Source: Hirsutella rhossiliensis (Eukaryota > Ascomycota > Sordariomycetes > Hypocreales > Ophiocordycipitaceae). Taken from it: a stretch of 64,000 bases of DNA. Below are positions 55,393 through 64,000 of the stretch, in pieces. The notes under the pieces are model-generated. The model was given only the letters and a program-made list of their open reading frames with translations, was not told the origin of the DNA and ran no database searches. Position 1 is the stretch's first letter. Every line of letters begins with the position of its first letter. The translations under genes were made by a program, and so were the position numbers. Location of the stretch: assembly GCF_020360975.1 (NCBI RefSeq), contig NW_025408670.1:2542001-2606000 (forward strand). Direction: 5' to 3'.

Positions 55393-56103
55393 TGGCCCAT
55401 ATACACATCGCGGGCGGAGGCCAGCAACGAGAACAGGCGCCGAGAGGACGAGATCGCGGGTCGGAAAGAGGGGGCGGTTTCATAGATCGGGGTCAAGGAG
55501 GAAGAGGGAGCTTCGCCGTTGGCCACTGTCAGCCATGGCACTTGCACGAGGCCAAACACGACAGACTCAATTCTACCCGAAGGCTCGGCAACAGGGGGCC
55601 GCAGGCCGCAGGGGAGGAAGCGCTACTTTGTTCGTCTGGGCAGCGGACGAAGCAGCGCAGTCTGCGCAGATGCCGGTGCCAAGAAGGCCATGTGGCACGC
55701 TCATGTCCGGCCGGTCAGGGCCGACACGAGAAGCAAGCCATGCATGGGCAGTTCTGCTTGGGGGGCAAGGATAGACCAAATGTACGGGCCACCATGGATA
55801 AAAGGAACATCAAGACGCGGCATGGTATAATAAAGTATAAACTTGCTTGAGCACGCGCTACCAAAGAGCCCGGCCGACGGACGGACCCCAAGCCGGCACG
55901 GCCTCTGTCACAGCGCAGCGCCGGAAGGAGAAGGCGGGCCGGCACGTGACTTATGACGTCCGGGACTGCATCTCATGCTCTCCGGCCATTTGCTGGTCTG
56001 CTTCCTGATCATCTTTGTTTTGTTTCATTTATTCGGTTCTCTTCCACGCTTTCACATCCGCTGGTGTTTCTTGTCTGCGCAGAGAAAAGTGTGCTTTGCA
56101 ACC
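55393..56103 (+). other. Spacer between YIF1 and the Mpv17-like gene
   Basis: 710 bases holding the YIF1 3' UTR and the Mpv17-like promoter. Open frames run through it in all plus frames as continuations of the YIF1 tail but show no motif. Confidence 0.45.
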
Positions 56104-56910
56104 ATGACTTCACGAGCCCTGCTGGACGCCACCCTCCAACAGGCCCTGCTGGGCGCCGCGTCCAATGTGCTGGCCCAGCTCATCACGGCCAGCAAGAACA
56201 AGGTGTGTCCTTGGCACTGAGGGATTTCGGTCACGATGCCGGTCATGAATCGACCGCTGGCTGACCTGGAATACTCAGACCGAGCTGTCGGTCGATTGGA
56301 TCCCCGTGTTCCAGTTCCTCTTGTTCAGCATCATCAGCACACCCCCCAACTTTCTCTGGTGAGTAGCACCAATCTCAGACCAAGCCAGAACGCCACCTCC
56401 TTCATGCCTTGACATCTCCCCGTCAGGCAAGTATATCTCGAGTCAACCTATCCAGCCCACCCCCCGGCAGCACCCGCCCCCCACGCCAAAAAGTCCGACA
56501 CCGCCAAGCGCCCTCCCTCGCAGCCCGCCCCCCTCTCCATCCGCAACACCGTCGCCAAGTTCGCCCTCGACCAGACCGTCGGCGCCGTCGTCAACACGCT
56601 CCTCTTCAGCGTCTTCATCCACTCCCTCCAGGATGCCATGGCCCCGGCCCCGCGCATCACCAGCCTGCCCAAGGCCGCCGCCTACTGGACCACCCCGGGC
56701 GCCATCGACCTGGCCCGCGTCCGCTTCGCCGACGTCTGGGCCGTCTCGCTCGCCGACTTTTGGCCCATTGTCATGGCTGGCCTCAAGGTCTGGCCTGCCG
56801 TTAGCTTGCTCAACTTTACCGTCATCAAGACGGTGCCTGCCAGGAACCTCGTCGGTGCTCTTGTCGGTGTTGCCTGGGGCATCTATATGAGCATGGTGGC
56901 CGCCAAGTGA
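56104..56910 (+). CDS. Mpv17/PMP22 family membrane protein, 220 aa, three exons
   Basis: Exons 56104-56202 (MTSRALLDATLQQALLGAAS...), 56279-56358 and 56427-56910. The introns 56203-56278 and 56359-56426 rejoin the frame across TELSVDWIPVFQFLLFSIIS and W/QVYLESTYPAHPP. Family hallmarks are the RNTVAKFALDQTVGAVVNTL block and the C-terminal signature DFWPIVMAGLKVWPAVSLLN, which ends FTVIKTVPARNLVGALVGVAW. Four TM segments are expected. Mpv17/PMP22 proteins form small channels in peroxisomal or mitochondrial inner membranes (yeast Sym1, mammalian PXMP2). Which organelle applies here cannot be read from sequence. An insert of about 25 Ala/Pro/Lys-rich residues sits between the first and second halves. 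Confidence 0.88.
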
Positions 56911-57429
56911 TGGCCCGGGCTCTCTTTTCTGTCGGGCTGGCCTGGCATGGCCATCGCGCAGACGACACGAAAGCCGTCCGCCGCTGGAAGGAGTTTGGTT
57001 ACGGGGAAGAAACCACCTACTTAATGCAAGGGGCCGGTGCTGCGGTCATGGCCTTTGCAAGGTCTAATGCTAATCCCAGGTACGCTGTGATTTTTGTCTC
57101 TTGGCGTTGTCTCGCCGCTTCGAAATGCGCCTCAATTATCAAGGACAAGTTTGATGCTCTTATATGAGAATTCGGACCTGGTGGTCTTCTTTAAAATATT
57201 ACGTGACTTATAAAAGCCTCGGGAAGAGACTGCTTCTGAGAAGTCATACTCTTTAATAGTCGTGATCCATGGATCCGCTTCTACTTGCCCAAGTCAAAAC
57301 AACGGGAAACAACGACAAACATGAAACAAATCGCTCGAAAGCACTCCAATCCCTGGAAGCAATCGACGGCGCTGTAGTCTCCGCCGCTTCTCTCGGCAGC
57401 TTCCACCTGGAGACGGCGTCAAACAAATG
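56911..57429. other. Convergent 3' intergenic region
   Basis: About 520 bases of 3' UTR for the Mpv17-like gene and the 488-aa gene. A frame overlapping the Mpv17 stop (56907-57167) has no motif and is taken as UTR. Confidence 0.45.
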
Positions 57430-58896
57430 TCAGCTTAGTCCTACATTCAGTGACCACTCTGCCACTTCTTCGCGCCCAAGCCCCTGGGCCCGCACTCTAT
57501 AACCGGCATATGGGAGCATGTTGCAGTTTGAGGAGGTCAGGCACGAGCACGCAGATGTTTCCGTCTGCCGGTCACTGTCCTCGTCAGTCGCGACACTTCT
57601 GCCGCTCTCCTGCAGCGACTCCTTCTCCGTCAAACCAGGCAGTGAAATCTGCCCTGTGCGAGGACCAAAGACGGCTGCGCGCGGGTCTAATCGCGACCAC
57701 GAGGAGACGGGCCTGCCGTTGCCGTTTGTGGTGGCCAGGCTGTCCCTGGGCATCGAGCGCCGGGCCTTGGGAGACACATACCCGCTAGGCGTGGGATCGA
57801 AGACCCTTGCCTCGTCAACGTCTGGGAGGTTGGGCTGTTGGGCGAGCCAGGTATGTATAGCCGCAACGCGGTCGCCAATGGAGCTATGGGACACCCAAGT
57901 TCCCTTATCTCCGGAGTCTGATCGGTGGCGGATGACGGTTCTGCGTCCTGAAGAGCTGTCCGACGCAAATTGGTGCATGTACCCCCAAGCTGCCGCCTCT
58001 TCGCTCTGCGATGTTGTCGTCGCTTCATGTTCTCGGGCACGCGAGAAGGGGTGCGCAAACCAGTCAATGTCAGGGGAGCTTGCAAAAATGTCGAAGCGGT
58101 CGAGAAGCTGCTCTGCAACGCTGTACCAGTGCATCAGCCATGGGCGCATCTGCCACAGCGCCTCTTCGCTGTTTTCGGGCCGGAGCATCTCGTTGCAGAA
58201 GTTATACATGGTGGCCAGCACCCATCTCAGCTCTTTGGGCAACGCCGGGCTGGCTTGGACAATGCAGGACCAAGTCCTGGCCTGTTTGAAGATGGGGTCG
58301 CCATCTTGGTCGATGGGCTGCAGGGACTTGAAGATGCCACACGTGTCGATGTTCTTTGAGCAGGGCTGGTATGCCGCGGCTCCGTGGAAAGTACAGTACT
58401 CCAGCAGGTACAGGCCCGGGATGCGCTTGTGAGGGATCAGAGTGGTACTGAGACCGGTGTAGGTGGAGTCCTCCTTGGGTATCTCGGCCAAGATGTCAGG
58501 GGAGATGCTGTCTGGAGGCGAAAGGGGATCACCCGTGGCCTCCTGCTCCTCCCCTAACCGGACTTGTTCGATCTCGGCGAGCAGGGCGTCAAAGTCGGCT
58601 CTGGCGTTGTCGACCATCTCGAGCGAGTTGGACATGACGGCGTCGAGATCGTATTGCCGCACCCAGACGGCATGATGCGCCCTGTCAAAGAACAAGACGG
58701 CACACTCGCCGCACAAGGGCTGGGGGCCGCCGGGGAAGAGGAATACAGCATGGAACTGCCTGTGGGCAGGACAAAAGTACCACGTACAGCCGAGCTGGCT
58801 GGCCTCTTGGTGGACGACGGGGTTTCCCTGGGTGCCGTTGGCGGACGAGAAACAGCGGCCGCGGCAGCGCATGATGTGCGATGTGGGAGGCGGCAT
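57430..58896 (-). CDS. Conserved-looking orphan protein with Cys cluster, 488 aa
   Basis: Start set at ATG 58896 (MPPPTSHIMRCRGRCFSS). The frame is open to 59193 but upstream sequence is a tandem repeat and lacks an ATG. The first 80 residues hold Cys/His pairs (CRGRCF, GCTWYFCPAHRQFHAVFLFP, PLCGECAVLFF) that may form a zinc site. Next are an acidic linker, a central helical-looking block (LYLLEYCTFHGAAAYQPCSK, PKELRWVLATMYNFCNEML, WLMHWYSVAEQLLDRFDIF) and a Ser/Arg-rich tail (KARRSMPRDSLATTNGNGRP). No TM, signal or enzyme motif. I do not know the family. A 5' exon is possible because a GTGAGT donor and a CAG acceptor lie upstream at about 59196 and 58905. Confidence 0.72.
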   Translation of the reverse strand: MPPPTSHIMRCRGRCFSSANGTQGNPVVHQEASQLGCTWYFCPAHRQFHAVFLFPGGPQPLCGECAVLFFDRAHHAVWVRQYDLDAVMSNSLEMVDNARADFDALLAEIEQVRLGEEQEATGDPLSPPDSISPDILAEIPKEDSTYTGLSTTLIPHKRIPGLYLLEYCTFHGAAAYQPCSKNIDTCGIFKSLQPIDQDGDPIFKQARTWSCIVQASPALPKELRWVLATMYNFCNEMLRPENSEEALWQMRPWLMHWYSVAEQLLDRFDIFASSPDIDWFAHPFSRAREHEATTTSQSEEAAAWGYMHQFASDSSSGRRTVIRHRSDSGDKGTWVSHSSIGDRVAAIHTWLAQQPNLPDVDEARVFDPTPSGYVSPKARRSMPRDSLATTNGNGRPVSSWSRLDPRAAVFGPRTGQISLPGLTEKESLQESGRSVATDEDSDRQTETSACSCLTSSNCNMLPYAGYRVRAQGLGREEVAEWSLNVGLS

Positions 58897-58984
58897 ATGG
58901 TCTGCTGTATAACGAGTATGTCGGAGGCGCGTCCAGGATATGCGATGCTGGTTGATTGGCCGCGCCGGGTGCAAGAGGCGTGAA

Positions 58985-59029
58985 GCGATGGACGATGGAG
59001 CGATGGACGATGGAGCGATGGACGATGAC
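58985..59029. repeat. Three-copy 15-base tandem repeat
   Basis: Unit GCGATGGACGATGGA occurs three times (last copy with one mismatch at its end), about 90 bases upstream of the 488-aa gene's ATG. In that gene's extended frame it would encode repeated Ser-Ser-Ile-Ala-Pro. Confidence 0.9.
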
Positions 59030-59209
59030 GCGCCGGCCAGCGAACAACGAAAGATTGAGCGAGCGTGGGGAGAAGGGGTCTTTGGTATATCGGCTGGACT
59101 TGCATTTTGACGCCAACTGCTCCATGATGCAAGCGCACTGCCGCGAAGCTCTCCTGCCCACCCATGGTGGAGGACGGCTCGCCACGACTTCACTCACCGC
59201 GAGAGCAAC

Positions 59210-59533
59210 ATGGCCGAGTCTGGATCAAGAAGCATTTGGGCCGAGCTGACAGCAAGGGCGGCAAGGTCTGCCATTTTCGACAAGCAATTGCCCTGGTGGC
59301 TGGATTCTCGGGTGAGTTTGTTTTGGTATTTCAGAGATGTTCTGCTGCTGTCAATCTTCTCCTCTTCCTTCTTTGCGTCGAAGTCTTTTGCAGAGGAATC
59401 GATGCCCACGGATGGTCTGGCCAGTCTGGAGGTGCAAGAGTCTAAGCCGTTGGAAGCCGAGCTGCTCAACGACTCCCGCGCATCAGCTGAAAGGAGGAAT
59501 CGATGCGAGGCCAAAGCCATCATTTATGTTTAG
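59210..59533. other. Ambiguous small coding candidate on either strand
   Basis: On plus, an ATG frame of 107 codons begins MAESGSRSIWAELTARAARS with a GTGAGT donor after residue 34. On minus, 59194-59523 holds a 109-codon ATG frame ending AQMLLDPDSAMLLSR with a GTGAGT right at its end, which could be a 5' exon for the 488-aa gene. Both cannot be right, and neither has a known motif. The rest of 58897-59843 is the divergent promoter region for the 488-aa and Dabb genes. Confidence 0.3.
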
Positions 59534-59843
59534 CCGTGAGCGAAAATGAAGCCATTGTTCAAGGTAACCCCTAAAGGCACCTATAGGTAGCCAGCCATGG
59601 CTTAAGAATTGCTTGGAAATAGTTAGGGAAACAGAAAAGGCCGTGCCTGCCGAGGGAGCCGAGGTGCAGTGGGGAAGGAAGCTTACTGGAACGTCGCTTC
59701 CGGATACAGGAGGGGGGGTCCGGTAGAGATGAAGCCTCTCATCCACCCTCGCACATTTTCTCTTCATCTCGCTCGACTCGTAAGACGACACAGACTTGCT
59801 CACCCACACGCCGTGCGCAGAGAACACAGTCGCCAGGTGCACC

Positions 59844-60231
59844 ATGGCCGACCGCATCCACAGAGTCACCATGTTCAAGGCCCCCAAGCCCGAGGACCGG
59901 CAGAAGCTAATCGAGCAGTACAAGCTGCTCAACCAGAACAACGCCAAGGTGAGCGCCCCTTCAGTGACGCCGACGTTTGCAAGACTGACGGCTCCAGGAC
60001 GGCAAACCTTACATCCTGTCCCTCAGCGTCGGCGACGCTCAAGACGACCCGCGGTCCCAGGGCTTCACCCTCGTCTGCGAGACCGAGTTTGCCAGCCTCG
60101 ACGACATGAAGTATTACGACGACGAGTGCCCCGCCCACCAGAAGCTCAAGGCCGCCGCAAAGGACATGACCATTGACGGCGTCATGACCGTCTACTTTCG
60201 ACCCAAGCTTACCTCTCGCCGTGACGGGTGA
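59844..60231 (+). CDS. Stress-responsive A/B barrel (Dabb) domain protein, 112 aa
   Basis: Exon 1 59844-59948 (MADRIHRVTMFKAPKPEDRQ), intron 59949-59997 (GTGAGC..GGCTCCAG, CTGAC branch, 49 bases), exon 2 59998-60231. The joined protein fits a single Dabb domain: IHRVTMFK at the first strand, PEDRQKLIEQYKLL helix, DGKPYILSLSVGDAQ, QGFTLVCETEFASLDDMKYY and CPAHQKLKAAAKDM. Dabb proteins are small dimeric ferredoxin-like folds, some stress-induced, some cyclases in fungal secondary metabolism. A catalytic role here is not indicated. Start context (ACCATGG) is good. Confidence 0.85.
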
Positions 60232-60583
60232 GGGGCAACCGTCAGCACCCAACACTACTGCTCTTGACCACGCTTGCATTCGCAATCACATGATGCCCGA
60301 CAACCACATGCAGGCAGGCGGGAGCATGGATGGCGCTACCATGTATGCTGTAGTGGGGAAATGCCCTTCTTGAAAAAGGTGTGTGATATCAGCCATAGCA
60401 AACGGTCTCGTCACAGGTTCGCGCCATCATTGCTTCACTTCTCCCAGTCCACCGTGTCCGTTGAGGCGTCCCAAACTCTGGCCCTTGAGAAGACGCCTAT
60501 CGCTTTGCTTGTCTTGACTTGTGGATTTCGAATACAAAGAAATACTCCCAATTATTCTCTCGACGGCCCAGTCAAGCAGCCCC
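60232..60583 (+). other. Spacer between Dabb and cupin genes
   Basis: About 350 bases, 3' UTR of the Dabb gene plus promoter of the cupin gene. No gene seen. Confidence 0.45.
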
Positions 60584-61135
60584 ATGGCCCTCACACCCCT
60601 CACCTCCTTGCGCGTCTCCCGTCGCCACATCCCCGGCTGGACCCAGATCCCCAACTGCAGCATCCAGCAGCGCCCGCTGCTCATCTACCACGGCGCCTTT
60701 GGCCCCTCGGCCTCGGCCGACGACATGGAGTCGCACCTCCGTCGCGTCGGCGTCGTGACCCCCCAGTGGCGACACACCATGTACGACACAACACATTTCC
60801 ACAGCACCACGCACGAGGTCCTGTGCATCAGCCACGGCCGCGCCCGCCTGCGCTTTGGCGGCGACGGCAACACCGGCCGCTTCGAGCCCGTCGTCGCCCG
60901 CGGTGATGTTGTCGTCGTCCCCGCCGGCGTCGGACACCGCCTGCTCGACGACCTCGATGGTGGCTTCCTCATGGTCGGCAGCTACCCCCCCGGCCTCGCC
61001 TGGGACATGTGCTATGGCGCGCCCGGCGAGGAGCCAAGGCTGCAAGGGATACGCACCCTTCCTTGGTTCGAGAGGGACCCCGTCTACGGCGACGATGGGC
61101 CCGCGCTCGCCGCCGGTGCGCCGCAGGCTGCTTGA
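60584..61135 (+). CDS. Cupin-domain protein (YjlB-like), 183 aa
   Basis: Single exon; the open frame extends upstream but the first ATG is 60584 (MALTPLTSLRVSRRHIPGWT). Cupin motif 1 is HFHSTTHEVLCISHGRARLRFGG and motif 2 is GDVVVVPAGVGHRLLDD, both with the His/Glu/His metal ligands. It then has FLMVGSYPPGLAWDMCYG and LPWFERDPVYGDDGP. These endings are typical of YjlB-like cupins, whose function is unknown. No signal peptide is seen. It lies 350 bases downstream of the Dabb gene on the same strand, close but probably separately transcribed. Confidence 0.88.
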   Translation: MALTPLTSLRVSRRHIPGWTQIPNCSIQQRPLLIYHGAFGPSASADDMESHLRRVGVVTPQWRHTMYDTTHFHSTTHEVLCISHGRARLRFGGDGNTGRFEPVVARGDVVVVPAGVGHRLLDDLDGGFLMVGSYPPGLAWDMCYGAPGEEPRLQGIRTLPWFERDPVYGDDGPALAAGAPQAA

Positions 61136-62194
61136 GTGACGTCGACCGACCCCCCCTCTCCCCATGTTACGGTGCCATCTCGTCGGGTAGTAGCCGGAGA
61201 TGCCGCAAGAGAGTTGCCCTCCTCCTTCGCCACCCACCGACTTCGCATCATGAGCCGAAACAGTTCTAGTCAGTCCCCCGCCTGCTCTGTGCCCTCGTCC
61301 ACCGCGCATGCATCTATCCGCCCCTCTGCTCTGGCTGCCTGGCCACAGCGCTTTCGTGATCGGCGAGAGGGAGGAGTCGTGCGGACTACCTACCAGGCCC
61401 GGCTTCGATCGATCGAGGCTCTGGTCCCAACAACATCCTCCCGCCACTGGGAGGCCCCGACCATCTCGGCGCTTGCAAATAAGAGTCAGCGGCAGGTGTC
61501 ACTCTCGGCTTCGTTCCGCCGTCCGCGCGCCCAAGCCCATCGTCACGTTACTCCGCGTCCAACATGAGCAACCTTGCTGTCCTTGACGAGACGTTTCACG
61601 CTTCTTCTCCCTCTTGGCAGCACCATGTGCATCCTCCTTTCTCGCGCAAACTCTCTTCTCCACTCCGAGAGATTCTTCGAGTGCGTCATATTGGGTGAAA
61701 AGCTAGTCTCTTCGAAACCCGGCCAGTCAACGGAGCACGTCTACCGGGAACGAGTCTACCGGGAACGAGACAGGACATAGACGCAAACTCAGCGAGGAAG
61801 CAGAGGCTCTTTTTGCAGAGCATCTGAGAAAATGCAGTTTCACAGTATTTAAGAGTGACTCAAGCGAGATTACATTCATATTTTCCACTTCTCTCTCTCT
61901 CACCAAGGCATGTTGCTTGGTGTTTAGGCTCGCCGTAGTCTGAGAGATGTGTCAATGCCGACTAGACCTGCTGGGCAAGATTCCGATAAAAGAGAAGAAC
62001 AAAACGAGAGTGAAGGAGAATGGCTTTCAAAAATGAGACCATGGAGGTGCCCGATGAAGTAGCAGAACGCAGCAACTCGCTTCCCATGCAACTGCTTCAT
62101 GCCCGTGTTGACCCTTTCATAAGACGCATTTTGGTGCACCTCGTCGCACGCCGTCAGGGAGGGGGAGGTGGGGAGCAAACGGTGCCCACCGCGT
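61136..62194. other. Convergent 3' intergenic region, about 1 kb
   Basis: Lies between the cupin stop (plus) and the MFS stop (minus). It includes an 11-base tandem duplication (CTACCGGGAACGAGT-type units) at 61740-61765 and an AT-rich patch at 61840-61920. No gene supported. Confidence 0.45.
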
Positions 62195-64000
62195 CTAGAC
62201 TGTTTGCTGGTTGCTCGATATGGTATTGATTTCGGTGGCCGAGTCGCTTCCCCGGCGAAACGACGATGCCTCGTCCTTCCTCGTCGCGGCCCTCGTATTC
62301 TGCAGAGGCCTCGGGTGGCGCTCCAGGGTGAAGAGCGAGACGACAACCATGGCGGCGCAGGCGAGGCCCATGACCTGAATCTGCTGCCCAAATGCCCCTA
62401 CGTAGACGGCCTTAACGAGCTCTTGGAGGCGTGGGGGCAGCTGGAGTCCCATTAGGGGCGACCGGTGCAGCATGTCGAGCTGCTCGCCCGTCAAGTCGTG
62501 GCCCAGTTGGCGGTTGACGTGCACGTTGAAGAGAACTGTGCAGATCGAGAGCCCGATGCAGCCGCCGAGGACTCGGGCCTGCGCCACGGCGCCCTGGGCA
62601 GAGGCTCGAAGGCTGGGTTCCGCCGCAAACATGTTGGTCATGATGGTGGCGGCCGAAAAGGAGAGGCCGACGCCGAGTCCGAAAATGGCTTGGAAGCCGT
62701 ACTGGGCCGCCGTGCTTGTGTGCGTCCCTGCAATCGTCGTCATCAGGCCCACGCCCAGGAGTTGAAGACAGGAGGCCGCCACCAGGGTGTAGGACGTGTT
62801 GTTTCGTTTGCTCGACAGGGCGCCTCCAAGGAACGAGCCGCTTGCGCACGCGCCGAGGAGCGGAAGGATGTGTACTCCGGCCATGAGTGCCTTCTCGCCG
62901 TCGACAATCTGGAAGCGCTCCGGGATGATGATGCAGAGGCTAATGTACGGGAAACCCGTGAGTAGTGTGTTCCTGGACAAGGGGTGAGCAGAGAAGCGCA
63001 AAGTCGAGGGAACGATGTCGGCTTACACCAAGCCGGCAGCATAAACTCGTCTGCACATCAGCCGTATCGGAAAGATGGGCTCGACGCTTCCGAACCGCTT
63101 TTTGTCCAGAAAAACCTCCCAGCCGACAAAGACGATCCAGCAGATTCCCGAGAGCACGAAGGTGCTGACGATTTCAGGGCTGTTCCAGGCAGACGACTGC
63201 GAACCGCCCTGTTGCAGGGCGTACACGAGGAAGCCCGAACTGCAGATGAGCGCTGCACTGCCGATGAAGTCTATGCGGGAAAATCCCCGCCAGGAGAGCA
63301 GGTGAACGGCCTCTTCGCGCGGCCAAAAGTTGGTAATGGCCAGCATCGTTACCAGCCCGCAGGGAATGCTGTACAGATCAGCTGCCCGTCTTTTCCCCTC
63401 TAGTCTGATGGCGAAACGACTCACTTCAGGTTGAAGATCCATCTCCAATCAGAGAGCTGTGAGATGATGCCTCCGAGAAGCGGTCCCAGGACAAAGGCCA
63501 CGGCAAGGGTCGCCCCTATCATGGCACCGACGAGGCTAGGCCGATGTCCAGGCCCAACCTCGACAAGCCCAAGTTGAGTCAAGGTGTACAGCCCGGAAGC
63601 GCCAATCCCCTGAAATGCACGGCACGTAATCCTACCGAGAGTCAGCAAAGATGTAGGCTCACGTGGCCCCAGGGGGTCATCTGTACAGAGCAGTCATATC
63701 CCTGGCGGAAGCACATCCAAGAGAGAATCCCATGAAGATGATCCATGACAAAAGCAACATGTTCCGTCGGCCATATATGTCGCTGAGCTTGGATATGCAG
63801 ACGGAAAAGCCTATGCAGCATCGTGAGCATATGCGGTTTCTTCTCAACTGCTTGTCAAACAAACTGACCCATGTACGTCAAAAGATAGGCCAAGACGATC
63901 CAGGGGGCGTTGACGAAGTCGTTGAGTTCGTGCGATATCGTGACCAAGGAAGTCGACACTATCGAAGTATCGAGACTGGAAAATAACAGACCGACGAGAA
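62195..64000 (-). CDS. MFS transporter, DHA2-like drug:H+ antiporter, 5' end cut off
   Basis: Exons on the minus strand: 63869 to beyond 64000, 63687-63810, 63425-63631, 63027-63368, 62195-62972. The four introns are 54-58 bases and all rejoin in frame. Visible marks include the TM1 motif (LVGLLFSSLDTSIVSTSLVT), the loop 2-3 signature KLSDIYGRRNMLLLSW, TM4-5 ITCRAFQGIGASGLY with the antiporter-like VLGPLLGGIISQLSDWRWIF and NIPCG, and the later helices (HLLSWRGFSRIDFIGSAALI, NTLLTGFPYISLCIIIPERF, YGFQAIFGLGVGLSFSAATI). The C-terminus is soluble and Ser-rich. The order suits 14-TM exporters of toxins or drugs; substrate unknown. The protein's first residues lie past the right edge. No secondary-metabolite gene is seen beside it in this window. 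Confidence 0.9.

Noticed and set aside
1..64000. Search for tRNA (A/B box pairs), rRNA and transposon ORFs (reverse transcriptase, DDE transposase)
   Set aside because: No B-box with a matching A-box and acceptor stem was noticed, and no frame shows YxDD or DDE-type motifs. An eye scan can miss tRNAs; tRNAscan-SE would settle it.
60584..64000. Idea that the cupin, Dabb and MFS genes are the edge of a secondary-metabolite cluster
   Set aside because: Dabb and cupin proteins can be tailoring enzymes and MFS exporters often flank clusters. But no backbone synthase (PKS, NRPS, terpene) or pathway regulator is in view, and the MFS gene runs off the edge.

Overview
The window looks like chromosomal DNA of a filamentous ascomycete, most probably a Sordariomycete and plausibly Hypocreales. 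Three things support this: short introns (43-98 bp) with GT..AG ends and CTGAC/CTAAC branch points, a GC-rich third codon position, and a gene set typical of such fungi (GH35 beta-galactosidase, PI-PLC, YIF1, SRP receptor alpha, Mid2-like sensor, DHA-type MFS). The exact genus is an inference. I see no tRNA, rRNA, CRISPR or intact transposon.

Layout. 0-9.6 kb is a run of minus-strand genes: an APH-like phosphotransferase, a degenerate metallo-beta-lactamase-fold protein, a LYC1-like GNAT acetyltransferase, a decayed tyrosine-phosphatase relic, an intracellular-looking GH16 glucanase and a tiny spliced zinc-ribbon protein. About 6.6 kb without a supported gene follows. 16.1-18.6 kb holds a PI-specific phospholipase C (minus). 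20.5-22 kb holds a 91-aa cupin (+) converging on a 169-aa hydrophilic protein (minus). 24.5-27.5 kb holds a 983-aa, mostly disordered protein with an N-myristoylation-like start (+), converging on a secreted eight-exon GH35 beta-galactosidase (28.1-31.6 kb, minus). 35.1-36.0 kb holds a single-pass Ser/Thr-rich wall-stress-sensor-like protein (+). 39.5-46.5 kb holds a giant (~2,300 aa) coiled-coil protein (+), converging on SRP receptor alpha (47.3-49.5 kb, minus). 53-57 kb carries three plus-strand genes for membrane proteins: an orphan signal-anchored protein, YIF1 and an Mpv17/PMP22 protein. 57.4-58.9 kb is an orphan conserved-looking protein (minus). 59.8-61.1 kb has a Dabb-domain protein and a second cupin (+). 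62.2 kb to the right edge is a 14-TM-type MFS transporter (minus) whose 5' end is cut off.

There is no obvious biosynthetic or defence cluster; neighbours are mostly housekeeping, secretory-pathway and cell-wall functions. Two themes recur: early secretory pathway (SRP receptor, YIF1) and cell surface or polysaccharide (GH35, GH16, Mid2-like). Grouping them as a unit would be speculative. The best leads for new biology are the orphans: the giant coiled-coil protein, the 983-aa disordered protein, the 204-aa membrane protein, the 57-aa zinc ribbon and the 488-aa Cys-rich protein. A partly palindromic TACGGAGTA-type motif is also scattered through the intergenic DNA.

Gene models were assembled by hand from splice signals. 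Exon ends are given where reading frames across the junction rejoin a recognisable or plausible protein.
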